64,000 nt of DNA from an uncultured Verrucomicrobiota bacterium (GCA_903831085.1 CAIKWE010000031.1:1-64000), one strand, 5' to 3'; positions 1-9,036 are shown, numbered from the stretch's first letter. Numbers and translations are program-made. The notes: generated by a model from the sequence alone, not told the origin.

Positions 1-500
1 ACGGCGGCGATGGCCAGAACCCCGGAGCCGGTGCCGATATCGAGCATTGTCTTCGCGCCGCTCTGCGGGACAAAGCGGTCGAGCTGTTCGAGGCCGAACC
101 GCGTCGTGAAGTGGTTGCCGGTTCCGAAGCTCAGCCCCGGATTAATCACCAGCTCGATGCGGTCGCTCTGCCCGGCCAGCCACGGCGGAACCACGCGAAG
201 CCGGTGCCCGATATCCATCGGCTTGAAGTGTTTCTTCCAGCTTTCCGCCCACTCTTCGTCGGCATACTCACGGACTGATTTCCCAAGGATCGAAAAATGT
301 TCCAGCGCCCGCGCAGCGATCTCCGCCTCGATGGTATTGTCGAAATAGATTTCGAGCGCGCATTCGACGCCGCCGGGCTTTTTCAGCTCTACGACTGTCC
401 TTCCGAGATTTTCTGCCACCCAGTCGCTGATCGTCTCCGCCGCGCTCTGCGCGATCATCAGCGTTAAAATCGCTCCGCCCGTTGGTTTTTCCGTTTTCAT
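1..500 (-). CDS. prmA: Ribosomal protein L11 methyltransferase, partial (3' end beyond window)
   Basis: SAM-dependent methylation of ribosomal protein L11 is the family role. The reverse strand reads from ATG at 500 (MKTEKPTGGAIL) for about 166 residues to the window edge without a stop. The family region INPGLSFGTGNHFTTR is present, followed by SAM motif I, LDIGTGSGVLAIAA, close to the edge. The C-terminal half of the methyltransferase lies outside the window. The gene is divergent from pdxB, with starts only about 30 bp apart. It is absent from the ORF track because no stop is reached. Confidence 0.9.
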   Translation of the reverse strand, partial: MKTEKPTGGAILTLMIAQSAAETISDWVAENLGRTVVELKKPGGVECALEIYFDNTIEAEIAARALEHFSILGKSVREYADEEWAESWKKHFKPMDIGHRLRVVPPWLAGQSDRIELVINPGLSFGTGNHFTTRFGLEQLDRFVPQSGAKTMLDIGTGSGVLAIAA

Positions 501-531
501 GTGCAGGGCTTATACCGTAAATTACCCGCCA

Positions 532-1686
532 ATGAAAACTGTTGTGGCAGAAACTGTTCTTTTGGGCCGCGAGGCGTTTGCAACGCTTGGCGAAGTGGTG
601 GTCGTTCCGGATCGGCAGATCGGGCCGGAGCATCTCAAGGATGCCGACGCGCTCATCATCCGCTCCAAAACCAAAGTGACGCCGGAGCTGATCGAGGGCT
701 CCGCCGTGCGCTTCGTCGGCACCGCCACAGCCGGTTTTGAGCATATGAGCTGGCTTGCCAGCCGTAGCTCTGCTTTGCAGAGCGTAGGCTGGTGCGCCGC
801 GCCGGGCTGTAACGCCGACAGTGTCGCAGACTATATGACCGCCGCTTTGCTTACTCTTCATATGAAACACGGCGTGGAACTGGAAGGCCGAACCCTTGGC
901 ATCATCGGCGTCGGACAGGTTGGCTCGCGCGTTGCCAAACGTGCGGAAGCGCTCGGCCTGCGCGTTCTGCTTAACGACCCGCCGCGCGCCGCGAAAGAAG
1001 GTAATGCCGGGTTCCAAGAATTGGAAACGCTGCTGGCCGAAGCGGACTTCGTTACGCTTCATGTGCCGCTGATTAAGGAAAAACCTTGGCCGACGCTTCG
1101 TATGGCCGACTGCCGCTTCTTTGAACAGATGAAGCCCGGTGCGGTTTTCATCAACGCTTCGCGCGGCAAGGTGCTCGACAGCGACGCCCTGCTCCACGCT
1201 AAAGCAAACGGAATTGTTTCACACGCCGTGCTCGATGTATGGGATCCGGAACCGGTCATCCGCGCCGATGTGCTTACCATCACCACCATCGGAACGCCGC
1301 ATATCGCGGGCCACTCCTTCGAAGGTAAGCTGAACGGAACAGTTCAAGTCTACCGCGAGGCGTGCCATTTTTTTGAAACGGCGCCGGTCTGGAATCCCGC
1401 GCCGTTGCTACCCGCCGTGGCGGTGCCGGAACTGAAAATTGATTCGCGCGGCAAAAGCGACCTTGAGATTCTGGCCGAAGCTATCGCATCGATCTACGAT
1501 ATTGGCATCGACCAGCTCTCTATCGAAGACATTGCGCGGTTTGACAAACTGCGCGCACATTACCGCGTGCGGCGCGAGTTTAAGAATACAACCATCCGGT
1601 TGTCTGAGCACAGACCCTTACTGCTGAAAAGATTCAGCGGTTCCGGATTCTCCGTTTCTAAGGTTGGCGCACCAGATAACGGGTGA
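532..1686 (+). CDS. pdxB: 4-phosphoerythronate dehydrogenase
   Basis: NAD-dependent oxidation of 4-phosphoerythronate in the DXP-dependent pyridoxal phosphate pathway. The 384-residue product shows the family landmarks RSKTKVT, FVGTATAGFEH, AAPGCNADSV, the Rossmann motif GIIGVGQVGSRVA, and the end of the catalytic domain TPHIAGHSFEGK, then a PdxB-type C-terminal extension. I chose ATG 532 (MKTVVAETVLL), which aligns with the family start; the ATG at 499 would overlap the prmA start. Between WL and AAPGC it has about five more residues than E. coli PdxB, and that stretch is encoded by a DNA hairpin (see repeat at 758). Confidence 0.9.
   Translation: MKTVVAETVLLGREAFATLGEVVVVPDRQIGPEHLKDADALIIRSKTKVTPELIEGSAVRFVGTATAGFEHMSWLASRSSALQSVGWCAAPGCNADSVADYMTAALLTLHMKHGVELEGRTLGIIGVGQVGSRVAKRAEALGLRVLLNDPPRAAKEGNAGFQELETLLAEADFVTLHVPLIKEKPWPTLRMADCRFFEQMKPGAVFINASRGKVLDSDALLHAKANGIVSHAVLDVWDPEPVIRADVLTITTIGTPHIAGHSFEGKLNGTVQVYREACHFFETAPVWNPAPLLPAVAVPELKIDSRGKSDLEILAEAIASIYDIGIDQLSIEDIARFDKLRAHYRVRREFKNTTIRLSEHRPLLLKRFSGSGFSVSKVGAPDNG
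758..792. repeat. Hairpin inserted in pdxB
   Basis: Imperfect palindrome: CCAGCC (758-763) pairs with GGCTGG (787-792), GCTCTGC (767-773) pairs with GCAGAGC (777-783), with a TTT loop and an unpaired GTA on each side. It is in frame and encodes part of the residues by which this PdxB exceeds E. coli PdxB. Confidence 0.65.
1012..1026. repeat. TTCCAA-N3-TTGGAA palindrome (perfect)
   Basis: Perfect TTCCAA-GAA-TTGGAA within pdxB, read as F-Q-E-L-E. Confidence 0.85.
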
Positions 1687-1908
1687 GACAAAGTCGGCAT
1701 TTCATTAAATGGGCTTTGGGCCATATTCGGTGCATAAACCACCCTCGACGCAGGCTCTCGGAAGCGTCGGTTCGTCCGCATTTGGGACACTGGTTTTTGG
1801 AATGGATTTTGAACTTCATTACTTTCCCCCGAAAGCTGACCGAAATTATACGCTCTTCTTAGGGATATTCAACAGGTTTGTGGGGTTTCCCCCTACACGA
1901 CAGGCCGG

Positions 1909-2145
1909 TTAGCGGTAATTAAAGAGCTGGTCTAGCTTGTAAGCCTCTCCGGTGGAGGCAGAAAGAGCTGCAACAATTTTGTCCTGAATGTGGCGCGTCA
2001 GACGACGACCTTTCCGACCCTTCTGCACCTGTTTGTGGGTCAAGCCGTCTTTTGACGCCGCCACCAGATCGTGATTCTTCAGTCCGCGTTCTTCCATGAT
2101 GGCATCCAACGGCTGAATGCCCAGTTCCAGATCTTTGTCGCTCAT
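1909..2145 (-). CDS. Small conserved-looking hypothetical protein
   Basis: 78 residues (MSDKDLELGIQPLDAIMEERG), basic in the middle (KQVQKGRKGRRLTRHIQ), no signal peptide or membrane segment. I do not recognise a named family; the length and helix-rich, charged sequence suggest a small DNA-binding or regulatory protein, which is only a guess. Its ATG overlaps the dusB stop as ATGA, so it is probably translated by coupling after dusB. About 220 bp of unassigned sequence separates its end from pdxB. Confidence 0.65.
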   Translation of the reverse strand: MSDKDLELGIQPLDAIMEERGLKNHDLVAASKDGLTHKQVQKGRKGRRLTRHIQDKIVAALSASTGEAYKLDQLFNYR

Positions 2146-3152
2146 TGATTTTGCTCCAGTACTTTATCCACCGCCGTCATCACCGTTTTGACATCGTGCA
2201 TTTCGTTGAGGTGCTGCAAAAGTTCGCGTCGTCCGCGCAGTCCTTTCATGTACTGCGCAAGGTGCGGGCGGAAATGCAGACAGGCCGACTGCTCAGGATT
2301 GTATTTGGTTTTGCACCGCCGCCCCGCCGCCGTAGCGGAAGTCATTTCAACCAGCCGAAGTAAGTGCGTCTCGATCACGGCACACCGGGTTCCAAGGTCT
2401 GGAACCGGCATTGCCGGATTTTTTATCTGATTAAATAACCAAGGGTTACCGACCGCACCGCGGCCGATCATTACGCCGTCCACGCCCGATACGCGCACCA
2501 TTTCGGTCGCGTCCTCCGGCGTGTTGATGCCGCCGTTTCCAATGACTGGAATTTTGAGCGCCTGTTTGATTTCGCCAAGCTTTTCCCAGTCCGCCTCGCC
2601 TTTATGGAAATTGCAGGCGAGCCGTCCGTGCACAGCAATCATATCCGCGCCGGCGTCTTCGACGATTTTGGCAATGGTCAGGTGGTCGGGAAATGCGGGG
2701 CTGAAGCCGATACGGGTTTTGACGCTGACCGGAAGTGAAACCGCTTTTTTGACCGCGCGCACGATCTCGCCGATCTGCTCCGGCTCTTTCATCAGCGCGG
2801 CGCCCGCGCCGCGCCGGACGACCTTGCGCACCGGACAGCCGCAGTTGAGGTCGATCCAGTCAAAACGGCCGAGCTGTTCGATATATCGCGCGGCTTCGGC
2901 CATCGCCTCGACTGACTTACCGAAAATATGGCCCGCGATCGGATGATCCAACTTAGAAACTTCCAGAAACTGGAATGTTTTCTGCGAGTCGCGGCGGATT
3001 CCTTCGGCGCTGGTCACTTCAGTATAGCAGGCTCCCGCGCCATTCTCTTTGCAGATGGAGCGGAACGCGGCATCGGTGTAGCCAGCCATCGGCGCGAGCA
3101 CGACAGGAAAGTTGATCGTGACTGTTCCGAATTTCAGAGGGTTCAAATTCAT
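2142..3152 (-). CDS. dusB: tRNA-dihydrouridine synthase
   Basis: Flavoenzyme that reduces uridine to dihydrouridine in tRNA. The 336-residue product has the Dus TIM-barrel landmarks: LAPMAGYTDAAFR at the N-terminus, the catalytic-cysteine motif DLNCGCPVRKVVRRGAGAALM (Cys about 105), SVKTRIGF, HGR and IGNGGINTPEDA, and GVMIGRGAVGNPWLF for FMN phosphate binding. It starts 5 bp after the aldolase stop and overlaps the next small gene, so it may be co-transcribed with the catabolic cluster upstream. Assignment to the DusB branch rather than another Dus is by general resemblance. Confidence 0.92.
   Translation of the reverse strand: MNLNPLKFGTVTINFPVVLAPMAGYTDAAFRSICKENGAGACYTEVTSAEGIRRDSQKTFQFLEVSKLDHPIAGHIFGKSVEAMAEAARYIEQLGRFDWIDLNCGCPVRKVVRRGAGAALMKEPEQIGEIVRAVKKAVSLPVSVKTRIGFSPAFPDHLTIAKIVEDAGADMIAVHGRLACNFHKGEADWEKLGEIKQALKIPVIGNGGINTPEDATEMVRVSGVDGVMIGRGAVGNPWLFNQIKNPAMPVPDLGTRCAVIETHLLRLVEMTSATAAGRRCKTKYNPEQSACLHFRPHLAQYMKGLRGRRELLQHLNEMHDVKTVMTAVDKVLEQNQ
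2390..2404. repeat. TTCCAA-N3-YTGGAA palindrome
   Basis: TTCCAA-GGT-CTGGAA inside dusB, read on the minus strand as V-P-D-L-G-T. Confidence 0.7.
2961..2975. repeat. TTCCAG-N3-CTGGAA palindrome
   Basis: Symmetric variant TTCCAG-AAA-CTGGAA inside dusB. Confidence 0.7.
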
Positions 3153-3157
3153 AGCGA

Positions 3158-3787
3158 TTAGACGCCTGCACTTTTAGCCAACGCCGCTTTCACATTCGCC
3201 GTGATCACATCCCATTGCTTATCGGCAATCTGTTTCTGCGTGGCCAGCCACGTACCGCCGACAGCGCTGACAATCGGAAGCGCAAGCCATTCGTTCATAT
3301 TGTCCAGACTGACGCCGCCAGTCGGGCAGAATTTGACGCCCAGCGACACATACGGTGCGGCCATGTTTTTGAGCATATTCACGCCGCCCGCCGCGCCGGC
3401 CGGGAAAAATTTCAGCATTTTGCAACCAAGCGCAAGGCCCTGTTCAATTTCCGACGGCGTCATGACACCGGGAATAAACAGAGTTTTGTTCAGCTGGAAA
3501 AATTTTACCGTGTCAGGATTAAGCCCCGGCGCCAGACCGAAACTGACACCGACATCGATGCACATTTTCGCCTGTTCGGGCGTCACCACGGTACCCGCAC
3601 CGACCAGCATTTCGGGAAATGATTTTTTGATCCGCTTCAACGCTTCGGGCGCGGCGGCGGTACGGCAGGTCACTTCAATCACATCCATGCCGCCCTTGAG
3701 CAGCGCTTCAGCCAGCGGCTCGGCGTCGTTGGCGTTGTCGATCACAATCACCGGAATTACTGGTCGTTTCAAAAGTTCGTTCAACAT
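3158..3787 (-). CDS. eda: KDPG/KHG aldolase
   Basis: Cleaves 2-keto-3-deoxy-6-phosphogluconate (and/or 4-hydroxy-2-oxoglutarate) to pyruvate plus an aldehyde. The 209-residue length is typical. Class I aldolase landmarks are visible: VIDNANDAEPLAEALLKGG, the Glu in IEVTCRT, VGAGTVVTPEQA, FIPGVMTPSEIEQ, the Schiff-base lysine region MLKFFPAGAAGGV and CPTGGVSLDN. A strong Shine-Dalgarno (AGAAGGAGA) lies 6-7 bp before ATG. It is the last step of a four-gene run regulator-SDR-FAD oxidoreductase-aldolase, which suggests breakdown of a sugar acid to pyruvate. Confidence 0.92.
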   Translation of the reverse strand: MLNELLKRPVIPVIVIDNANDAEPLAEALLKGGMDVIEVTCRTAAAPEALKRIKKSFPEMLVGAGTVVTPEQAKMCIDVGVSFGLAPGLNPDTVKFFQLNKTLFIPGVMTPSEIEQGLALGCKMLKFFPAGAAGGVNMLKNMAAPYVSLGVKFCPTGGVSLDNMNEWLALPIVSAVGGTWLATQKQIADKQWDVITANVKAALAKSAGV

Positions 3788-3802
3788 AAGGTTCTCCTTC
3801 TG

Positions 3803-5767
3803 TTATCGGTATATTTTCCCAGCGCGGTAATCGGCCCAGGCGGTTTCAAACCACAAATTGCTCTCGGGAATCGGACGGCACTTTACCCAGCGCTGTTTCA
3901 CTTTACCATTCTCAACCACGGTTTCCTGCACCTTGGCGCGGAACTCCGTGTTTTCGGGAAGAAAGCTCCACTCGGACGAATCAAGCTGTTCGTGCGCCCG
4001 CTGACCGGAGGCATCGCGCACCATGGCCGATCCGCGTGAACCGACGCCGCTCTTCACATGATACAGCGTTGCTTCCAAATAGACCCAGTGCGCAAAGCAG
4101 AGCTGGCGGTTGCGAAACGCCTGCACAGCCTCGACGGCATTGCCGACTTTACAGCCGTTTGCTTCCAGCGCGTCAAACTGCGCCTTCGCTTCCCTGGCGG
4201 CTTTTTTCAGGCCGTCGAGCGAACGGATATGCGCACCGGCCTTACTCATGCGTTCCTGCAGTTCTGCGCGGACCGAACGCCAGTCGGCGGTTGATTTTTC
4301 GCAACGCTTCATGAATCCAGAAACTTCTTTTGCCGCTGCTTTGGCCGCCTTGGTGAAGTCGCTCATTTTCAGACTGCTGCCTGCGTAGCAGTTGCCGATG
4401 TACTCGGCGGCGCGCAAAGAGCCAACCTGTCCAGAATTCAGCGCCGAGCCGCCGGGGCGGGCCACGCCGTGCGAGCCGTTGACTTCGCCGACCGGAAAAA
4501 GGTGTTTGATATTGAGCGATTCCCACCAGTGATTACCCGCCAAACCACCATTATTGTGCTGAGCGCAGACGGCAACTTCGAGCGGCTCTTTGGTGATGTC
4601 GATGCCGTGATCTTTGTACAGTCCGATCGCGCCGGGGTTCATGTGAGCGAGGCGGCCGATCGGTGTTGTCTGAAACGCTTTGGATTTTTCCAGATACTCG
4701 TACGCCTCTTTTTCCAAGGCTTGGAAATCGAAGCCTTCCGGATTATTGCGGAAATCGAGAAATACACGGCGGCCCTTCAGCGCGGTTTCGATGTAGACGA
4801 GAATATCGATAATCGACGAACCGCCGATGATTTTCTTGGAATCGAACGGCCACTGATAGCCCTTCAGAAAAACCATGCTGTTCATTTTTCCAATGGTTGG
4901 AAAATAGTCGCGCATGAATTCGCGCGGATCGCTTTCTCCGTCGGCGTCGGTGGAAACAAACTTCGGAACCACCTGCATGTAGGTTCCGGAAACGTTCCAG
5001 CGGAACTTAATGGAAGCCAGTCCGTACTGCGCTTCCGGTAATCCCTGCGCCATTGCACCGGCCTGGAGCGCAACGCCGATCGCGCCGGTATGAACGACTG
5101 GATAGACGCTGGTTTTATACAAGCCGCCCGGCCCGCCAACCGCGAAGACGACGTTATCGGCGGCATACGCGACAAGCTTGCCTTTGGCGTTCAGCGCCAG
5201 TGCGCCGCAGGCACGCTTGTCTTTGCCTTCGCCGACGGTCAGCAGGCTGACGACGTTGATATTCTCCTGCACCGGAATTTTGCGACGTTTCACTTCGGCG
5301 ATCAGCGCGCGGCACATATCACGCGAGGTGTACGGGCCGACCGATGTAGCACGCTGCGCCGGGTCGTGGTCGGTTTTGTAGCCGACAAACTGACCGAATG
5401 GATCCTGCGGAAATTTGACTCCGAGATTCACAAGGTTCAGGAAAGCACGACCTGACGTCGCGGCTTCAACGAGCGAGAGATCGCCGTGCATGCTTCCGGG
5501 AGCAAAATAGTTTTTTGCCATCACCATCGGCGCGTCGAGATCGTTTCCGCACATCGCGCTTTTGTAGTAGGTCTGTTTGTCTGAGCCGGTGTTGATGGAG
5601 GTGCCCATCTTCAGCCCTTCGGTCACGATCAGAACATCCTCGATTCCCTGATTGCGCAACTGCACGGCGGCATTCAAGCCGGCCGCGCCGGAACCGATCA
5701 CCAGCGAATGCACGCGGGTTACAGCGATTTCATTTTTCTTATCCAATTTGAGTACAGATTTTTCCAT
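3803..5767 (-). CDS. FAD-binding oxidoreductase, fumarate reductase/succinate dehydrogenase flavoprotein type
   Basis: About 654 residues. The N-terminus has a Rossmann FAD motif VIGSGAAGLNAAVQL, and the C-terminal FAD segment HLFPVGEVNGSHGVARPGGSALNSGQVGSL is typical of the family; HNNGG and the R/H positions resemble the substrate domain. The substrate is not evident. Flanking SDR and KDPG-aldolase genes suggest it oxidises a sugar acid or related hydroxy acid. I prefer ATG 5767 because GGAG lies 8 bp upstream; the GTG at 5773 would be too close. It carries two copies of the genome-wide palindrome (4712, 4888), encoding FQALE and FPTIGK. Confidence 0.8.
   Translation of the reverse strand: MEKSVLKLDKKNEIAVTRVHSLVIGSGAAGLNAAVQLRNQGIEDVLIVTEGLKMGTSINTGSDKQTYYKSAMCGNDLDAPMVMAKNYFAPGSMHGDLSLVEAATSGRAFLNLVNLGVKFPQDPFGQFVGYKTDHDPAQRATSVGPYTSRDMCRALIAEVKRRKIPVQENINVVSLLTVGEGKDKRACGALALNAKGKLVAYAADNVVFAVGGPGGLYKTSVYPVVHTGAIGVALQAGAMAQGLPEAQYGLASIKFRWNVSGTYMQVVPKFVSTDADGESDPREFMRDYFPTIGKMNSMVFLKGYQWPFDSKKIIGGSSIIDILVYIETALKGRRVFLDFRNNPEGFDFQALEKEAYEYLEKSKAFQTTPIGRLAHMNPGAIGLYKDHGIDITKEPLEVAVCAQHNNGGLAGNHWWESLNIKHLFPVGEVNGSHGVARPGGSALNSGQVGSLRAAEYIGNCYAGSSLKMSDFTKAAKAAAKEVSGFMKRCEKSTADWRSVRAELQERMSKAGAHIRSLDGLKKAAREAKAQFDALEANGCKVGNAVEAVQAFRNRQLCFAHWVYLEATLYHVKSGVGSRGSAMVRDASGQRAHEQLDSSEWSFLPENTEFRAKVQETVVENGKVKQRWVKCRPIPESNLWFETAWADYRAGKIYR
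4712..4726. repeat. TTCCAA-N3-TTGGAA palindrome (perfect)
   Basis: Perfect TTCCAA-GGC-TTGGAA, read on the minus strand as F-Q-A-L-E in the FAD oxidoreductase. Confidence 0.85.
4888..4902. repeat. TTCCAA-N3-TTGGAA palindrome (perfect)
   Basis: Perfect TTCCAA-TGG-TTGGAA, read on the minus strand in another frame as F-P-T-I-G-K. Confidence 0.85.
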
Positions 5768-5794
5768 TTTCACTTCTCCGAATATTATTATGGA

Positions 5795-6568
5795 TTACAG
5801 GCGCGGCACCGTGAATCCGCCGTCGATCGTGATGATCTGTCCGGTGGAATAGGCAATGTCTCCGCGCGCCATCATGGCGGCCGCTTTGGCAATATCTTCC
5901 GGCAGTCCCCAGCGGCTCTGCAGCAGAATATGGTCTTCGAAAATGAGCTTGTCATATTTACCGGTCACAACCGCCGTCATGTCGGTTTTGATAATGCCCG
6001 GACGGATCTCGTACACCGGAATATCAAATTCGCCGAGGCGCACCGCAAAGAGCTGGGTCATCATGCTCATCCCGGCTTTGGAAATGCAGTATTCACCACG
6101 GCCTGTCGAGGCAACACTGGAGGACATGGAGGCGATGTTGATGATGCATCCGCTGAAAGCTGAATCCGCTTTTTTCTGTTCGATCATCCAGTTGGCCGCG
6201 GCCTGCGTCAGGAAATAGGGCCCCTGCAGATTGATCTTCATCACCCGTTCGTAGCTCTCTTCCGTCGCTTCGAGAATGTCGGCCCGCACTTTCGGTGCGA
6301 CGCCTGCATTGTTGACCAGAACATTCAGTCGGCCGAATTTTTCTTTTACCGCTTCAATCGTCTTCGCACGGTCCGCCGCAGACGATACATCGGCGCGGCA
6401 GTAAAGCACTTTTGCGCCAGCGCGTTCGAGCTGTTTGAGAGCATCCGAAACCACGGACTCCTCATGAACATCCATGACGGCAATATTAAAATCTTCGGCC
6501 GCCAGCTTTTCGGCGATCGCAAATCCAATCCCGCGACCAGCCCCTGTAATCAATGCTGTTTTTTTCAT
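5795..6568 (-). CDS. Short-chain dehydrogenase/reductase
   Basis: 257-residue classical SDR. Cofactor motif TGAGRGIG at residues 8-15, an Asp after the second strand (MDVHE) that favours NAD, NNAG at about 90, the catalytic Ser in NIASMSSS, and Tyr-x3-Lys in YCISK; C-terminal ITIDGGFTVPRL. It probably oxidises a hydroxyl of the same substrate handled by the FAD oxidoreductase 28 bp downstream. The FabG-like sequence is not specific enough to name the substrate. Confidence 0.87.
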   Translation of the reverse strand: MKKTALITGAGRGIGFAIAEKLAAEDFNIAVMDVHEESVVSDALKQLERAGAKVLYCRADVSSAADRAKTIEAVKEKFGRLNVLVNNAGVAPKVRADILEATEESYERVMKINLQGPYFLTQAAANWMIEQKKADSAFSGCIINIASMSSSVASTGRGEYCISKAGMSMMTQLFAVRLGEFDIPVYEIRPGIIKTDMTAVVTGKYDKLIFEDHILLQSRWGLPEDIAKAAAMMARGDIAYSTGQIITIDGGFTVPRL

Positions 6569-6589
6569 ACTGCGTTCCCTTTGTTCCGT

Positions 6590-7138
6590 TTAAAACCGTT
6601 TCTGTTTGTGGATGTGCTGAATGATAATCCGGCAATCTTCCATCGCCTCATAGGTGTGTTCGAACAGTGCATCGAACTGAAGACAATCTCCGGTTTTCAA
6701 AATATGCGTTTCATAAGGCAGAACGACCTTCAGTGCGCCAGCCAGCACCCAGCAGGTTTCATAGTCATCGCGGTGAGCATCCGGACTGGAACGCTTGGCT
6801 CCTTTTGGCGCTTCGGCATAAAAACATTTTGAATTGGCGAATTCGATCTGCCGGAAATGAAAATCTCCCGCGATGCGCTCTGTTTCTTTTTTGCACTGGG
6901 CGGTTCGTGACTCGACCAGCGCGAGCAATTCGGCCGAGGTGATTCCAAAGGCTCTGGCCAGACGGAACAATGTGCCGAGACCGGCGACGGCCTGATTGCG
7001 CTCCAGCTTGGAAATCACTGCCGGCGAAATCCCTGTTTTTTTAGAAAGATCCGCGATGGTCAGCCCGTCCCGTTTGCGCAGGTCGCGCACAACGGCGAAC
7101 CGGTACATTTCGGGGCCTTCTTCAATCTTTCCAGTCAC
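6590..7138 (-). CDS. XRE-family regulator with C-terminal cupin domain
   Basis: 182 residues. A helix-turn-helix of XRE type covers about residues 22-75 (LTIADLSKKTGISPAVISKLERN), followed by a cupin-like effector domain (about 110-180, with DDYETCWVLAGALKV and FDALFEHTYEA). I use GTG 7138, which has AAAGGAG about 8 bp upstream. The gene heads the SDR-oxidoreductase-aldolase run and is divergent from the cupin/Gfo genes, so it is the likely local regulator of both arms; the operator has not been identified. Confidence 0.83.
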   Translation of the reverse strand: MTGKIEEGPEMYRFAVVRDLRKRDGLTIADLSKKTGISPAVISKLERNQAVAGLGTLFRLARAFGITSAELLALVESRTAQCKKETERIAGDFHFRQIEFANSKCFYAEAPKGAKRSSPDAHRDDYETCWVLAGALKVVLPYETHILKTGDCLQFDALFEHTYEAMEDCRIIIQHIHKQKRF

Positions 7139-7264
7139 GCCGGGAACTCCTTTTGCCCGCTACATTAGCGTCTAGAATATTTCGTTTGCAATATATTTTA
7201 TGCATTAAATTATTGATTAGGAATCTTTTTGCGGCATTATGTGACAAAACAACGGGGGCTTCCC
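7139..7264. promoter_or_regulatory. Divergent promoter region of the sugar-acid locus
   Basis: The 126-bp AT-rich gap between the XRE-cupin regulator and the cupin gene must hold both outward promoters. It contains AT-rich stretches such as ATATATTTTATGCATTAAATTA. I see no unambiguous operator. Confidence 0.4.
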
Positions 7265-7729
7265 ATGATTATCGGCGACCTGCAAAAGATCAAAGGCCGG
7301 ACTTATCCGGCCCGGCGGCGGACACAAAATCTTGTCGGCGGCGCTTCGCCTGTGCAATGCGAAAACTTCTGCATGGGTTACGTGACGCTTGAGACGAACG
7401 GCGGACAGGTTCCGTGGCATAATCAGGAATCGGAAGAAGTCTACTTCGTTGTCGATGGTCGTGTTGAGATGTGTCTCGGCGAAGAGCGCCGCGAAATGAC
7501 CGCCGGACAGATCGTTCAGATTCCGCCGGGAGTTTTTCACCAGATGACCAACATCGGCGACAAGCCGGCACACTTCATCTACTGCTACGGTCCGGCTGGT
7601 GACGTTGCGCACTGGCGGCAGGAACTGGCCGGCACGCTTCCAAAGGCTGGGATCGAGGTTCCTCCTCTGCCGGAAGGAGCCCGACAGCAGTGCACCGAAA
7701 TGCCCGAAGGCGGACCGATCATTATTTAG
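7265..7729 (+). CDS. Cupin-domain protein
   Basis: 154 residues with one cupin fold. The metal-site pattern is visible: HNQESEEVYFVVDGRVEM (motif 1: H...E) and PPGVFHQMTN (motif 2: H). ATG 7265 (MIIGDLQKIKGRTYPARR) is preceded by a G-rich stretch and fits better than ATG 7229. It begins the rightward arm of the divergent locus, 25 bp before a Gfo/Idh/MocA dehydrogenase, and could be a sugar isomerase or epimerase-like accessory enzyme. Function is inferred only from context. Confidence 0.8.
   Translation: MIIGDLQKIKGRTYPARRRTQNLVGGASPVQCENFCMGYVTLETNGGQVPWHNQESEEVYFVVDGRVEMCLGEERREMTAGQIVQIPPGVFHQMTNIGDKPAHFIYCYGPAGDVAHWRQELAGTLPKAGIEVPPLPEGARQQCTEMPEGGPIII
7638..7652. repeat. Degenerate TTCCAA-N3-TTGGAA copy
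   Basis: TTCCAA-AGG-CTGGGA inside the cupin gene; left half intact, right half decayed. Confidence 0.4.
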
Positions 7730-7754
7730 AAACCTGAACAAAGGAATTGAGACT

Positions 7755-8933
7755 ATGGAAACTAAACGAATTGGAATCATCATGAACGGCGTGACGGGAC
7801 GCATGGGCACCAACCAGCACCTTGCGCGCTCCATCAGCGCCATCATCAAACAGGGCGGTATAAAAATCGGCAACGACATGATCATCATGCCCGACCCGAT
7901 CCTGACCGGACGGCGCGAACACGCCATCAAGGAACTGGCCGAAAAATACGGCAGGGACGCCCGCGGCGAAGCCTACAAATACACCACCGAAGTGCAGGGC
8001 GCGCTCGACGGAAAATACGGCGACTACGAAATTTTCTTCGACGCCTCCGGTACGCTGCAGCGCGGCGAGTTCGTCGAAATGGCCGTGAAAGCCGGTAAGG
8101 CGATCTACTGCGAAAAACCAACCGCCGTCGAAACCGCCGAAGCCGTCCGCCTCGCCAAGCTGGTTGAAAAGGCCGGCCTCAAAAACGGCGTCGTGCAGGA
8201 CAAGCTCTGGCTGCCCGGCTTTCGCAAACTAAAAATGCTCAAGGAACTCGGCTTCTTCGGAAAAATTCTCTCCGTCAAAGGCGACTTCGGCTACTGGGTC
8301 TTCACCGGCATGGATGAAGATCAGCCCGCCCAGCGTCCGAGCTGGAACTACCGCGCCGAAGACGGCGGCGGCATGATGATTGATATGTTCTGCCACTGGC
8401 GCTACGTCATCGACAATGTCTTCGGCCCCATCAAGAGTCTCGTCGCCCACGGCAGCATCGACCTGCCGGAACGCCGCGCCGAAGACGGTAAACCGTTCAA
8501 ATGCACCGCCGACGACTCTGCCTACGCCATGTTCCTGCTGGAAGACGGCACCATGGTTCAGTTCAACAGCTCCTGGTGCACCCGCGTGCGCCGCGACGAC
8601 CTGTTGACGGTTCACGTCGACGGCGTGAAGGGTTCCGCCGTCGCCGGGCTGCGCGAAGTGAAAACCCAAAGCGCAGCCAACACACCGAAACCGGTCTGGA
8701 ATCCGGACATCAAACAGCCGATCGACTTCTTCGCCGGCTGGGAAGACGTTCCGAACAACCTCGAATACGACAACGCCTTCAAGATCCAGTGGGAACTATT
8801 CATCAAGCACGTCGTGCTCGACACGCCGTGGCGCTACAGCCTGATGGAAGGCGCTAAAGGCGTTCAGCTCGCCGAACTCGGCATGCAGAGCTGGAAAGAG
8901 CGCCGGTGGGTCGACGTTCCAAAACTCGGATAA
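7755..8933 (+). CDS. Gfo/Idh/MocA family oxidoreductase
   Basis: 392 residues. An N-terminal NAD(P)-binding segment ([22 protein letters not shown]) is followed by the family's EKP motif ([14 protein letters not shown]) and a C-terminal alpha/beta substrate domain with [21 protein letters not shown]. The ORF-track start at 7599 runs through the cupin gene; ATG 7755 with GGAATTG upstream is the true start. Such enzymes oxidise or reduce sugars, inositols or their acids. It pairs with the upstream cupin gene in the same locus. Confidence 0.87.
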   Translation: METKRIGIIMNGVTGRMGTNQHLARSISAIIKQGGIKIGNDMIIMPDPILTGRREHAIKELAEKYGRDARGEAYKYTTEVQGALDGKYGDYEIFFDASGTLQRGEFVEMAVKAGKAIYCEKPTAVETAEAVRLAKLVEKAGLKNGVVQDKLWLPGFRKLKMLKELGFFGKILSVKGDFGYWVFTGMDEDQPAQRPSWNYRAEDGGGMMIDMFCHWRYVIDNVFGPIKSLVAHGSIDLPERRAEDGKPFKCTADDSAYAMFLLEDGTMVQFNSSWCTRVRRDDLLTVHVDGVKGSAVAGLREVKTQSAANTPKPVWNPDIKQPIDFFAGWEDVPNNLEYDNAFKIQWELFIKHVVLDTPWRYSLMEGAKGVQLAELGMQSWKERRWVDVPKLG

Positions 8934-9017
8934 TCCCCGTTCCAACCTTTGGAAAAAACACGGAAATTTTTTCCAATGTTTGAAAAAACAGCGTATACCT
9001 TTTCCGGAGCTTGGAAA
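8917..9017. repeat. Four phased TTCCAA-N3-TTGGAA copies before aroC
   Basis: Copies start at 8917 (decayed, end of the Gfo gene), 8940 (perfect, TTCCAA-CCT-TTGGAA), 8971 (one mismatch) and 9003 (TTCCGG-AGC-TTGGAA). Spacings are 23, 31 and 32 bp. The last copy ends 19 bp before the aroC ATG. Confidence 0.8.
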
Positions 9018-9036
9018 CATTCGGCGGAGAACGGTT

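Noticed and set aside
1687-1908. 67-residue ORF between pdxB and the small gene
   Set aside because: No ribosome-binding site or coding character; I see nothing assignable in this gap.
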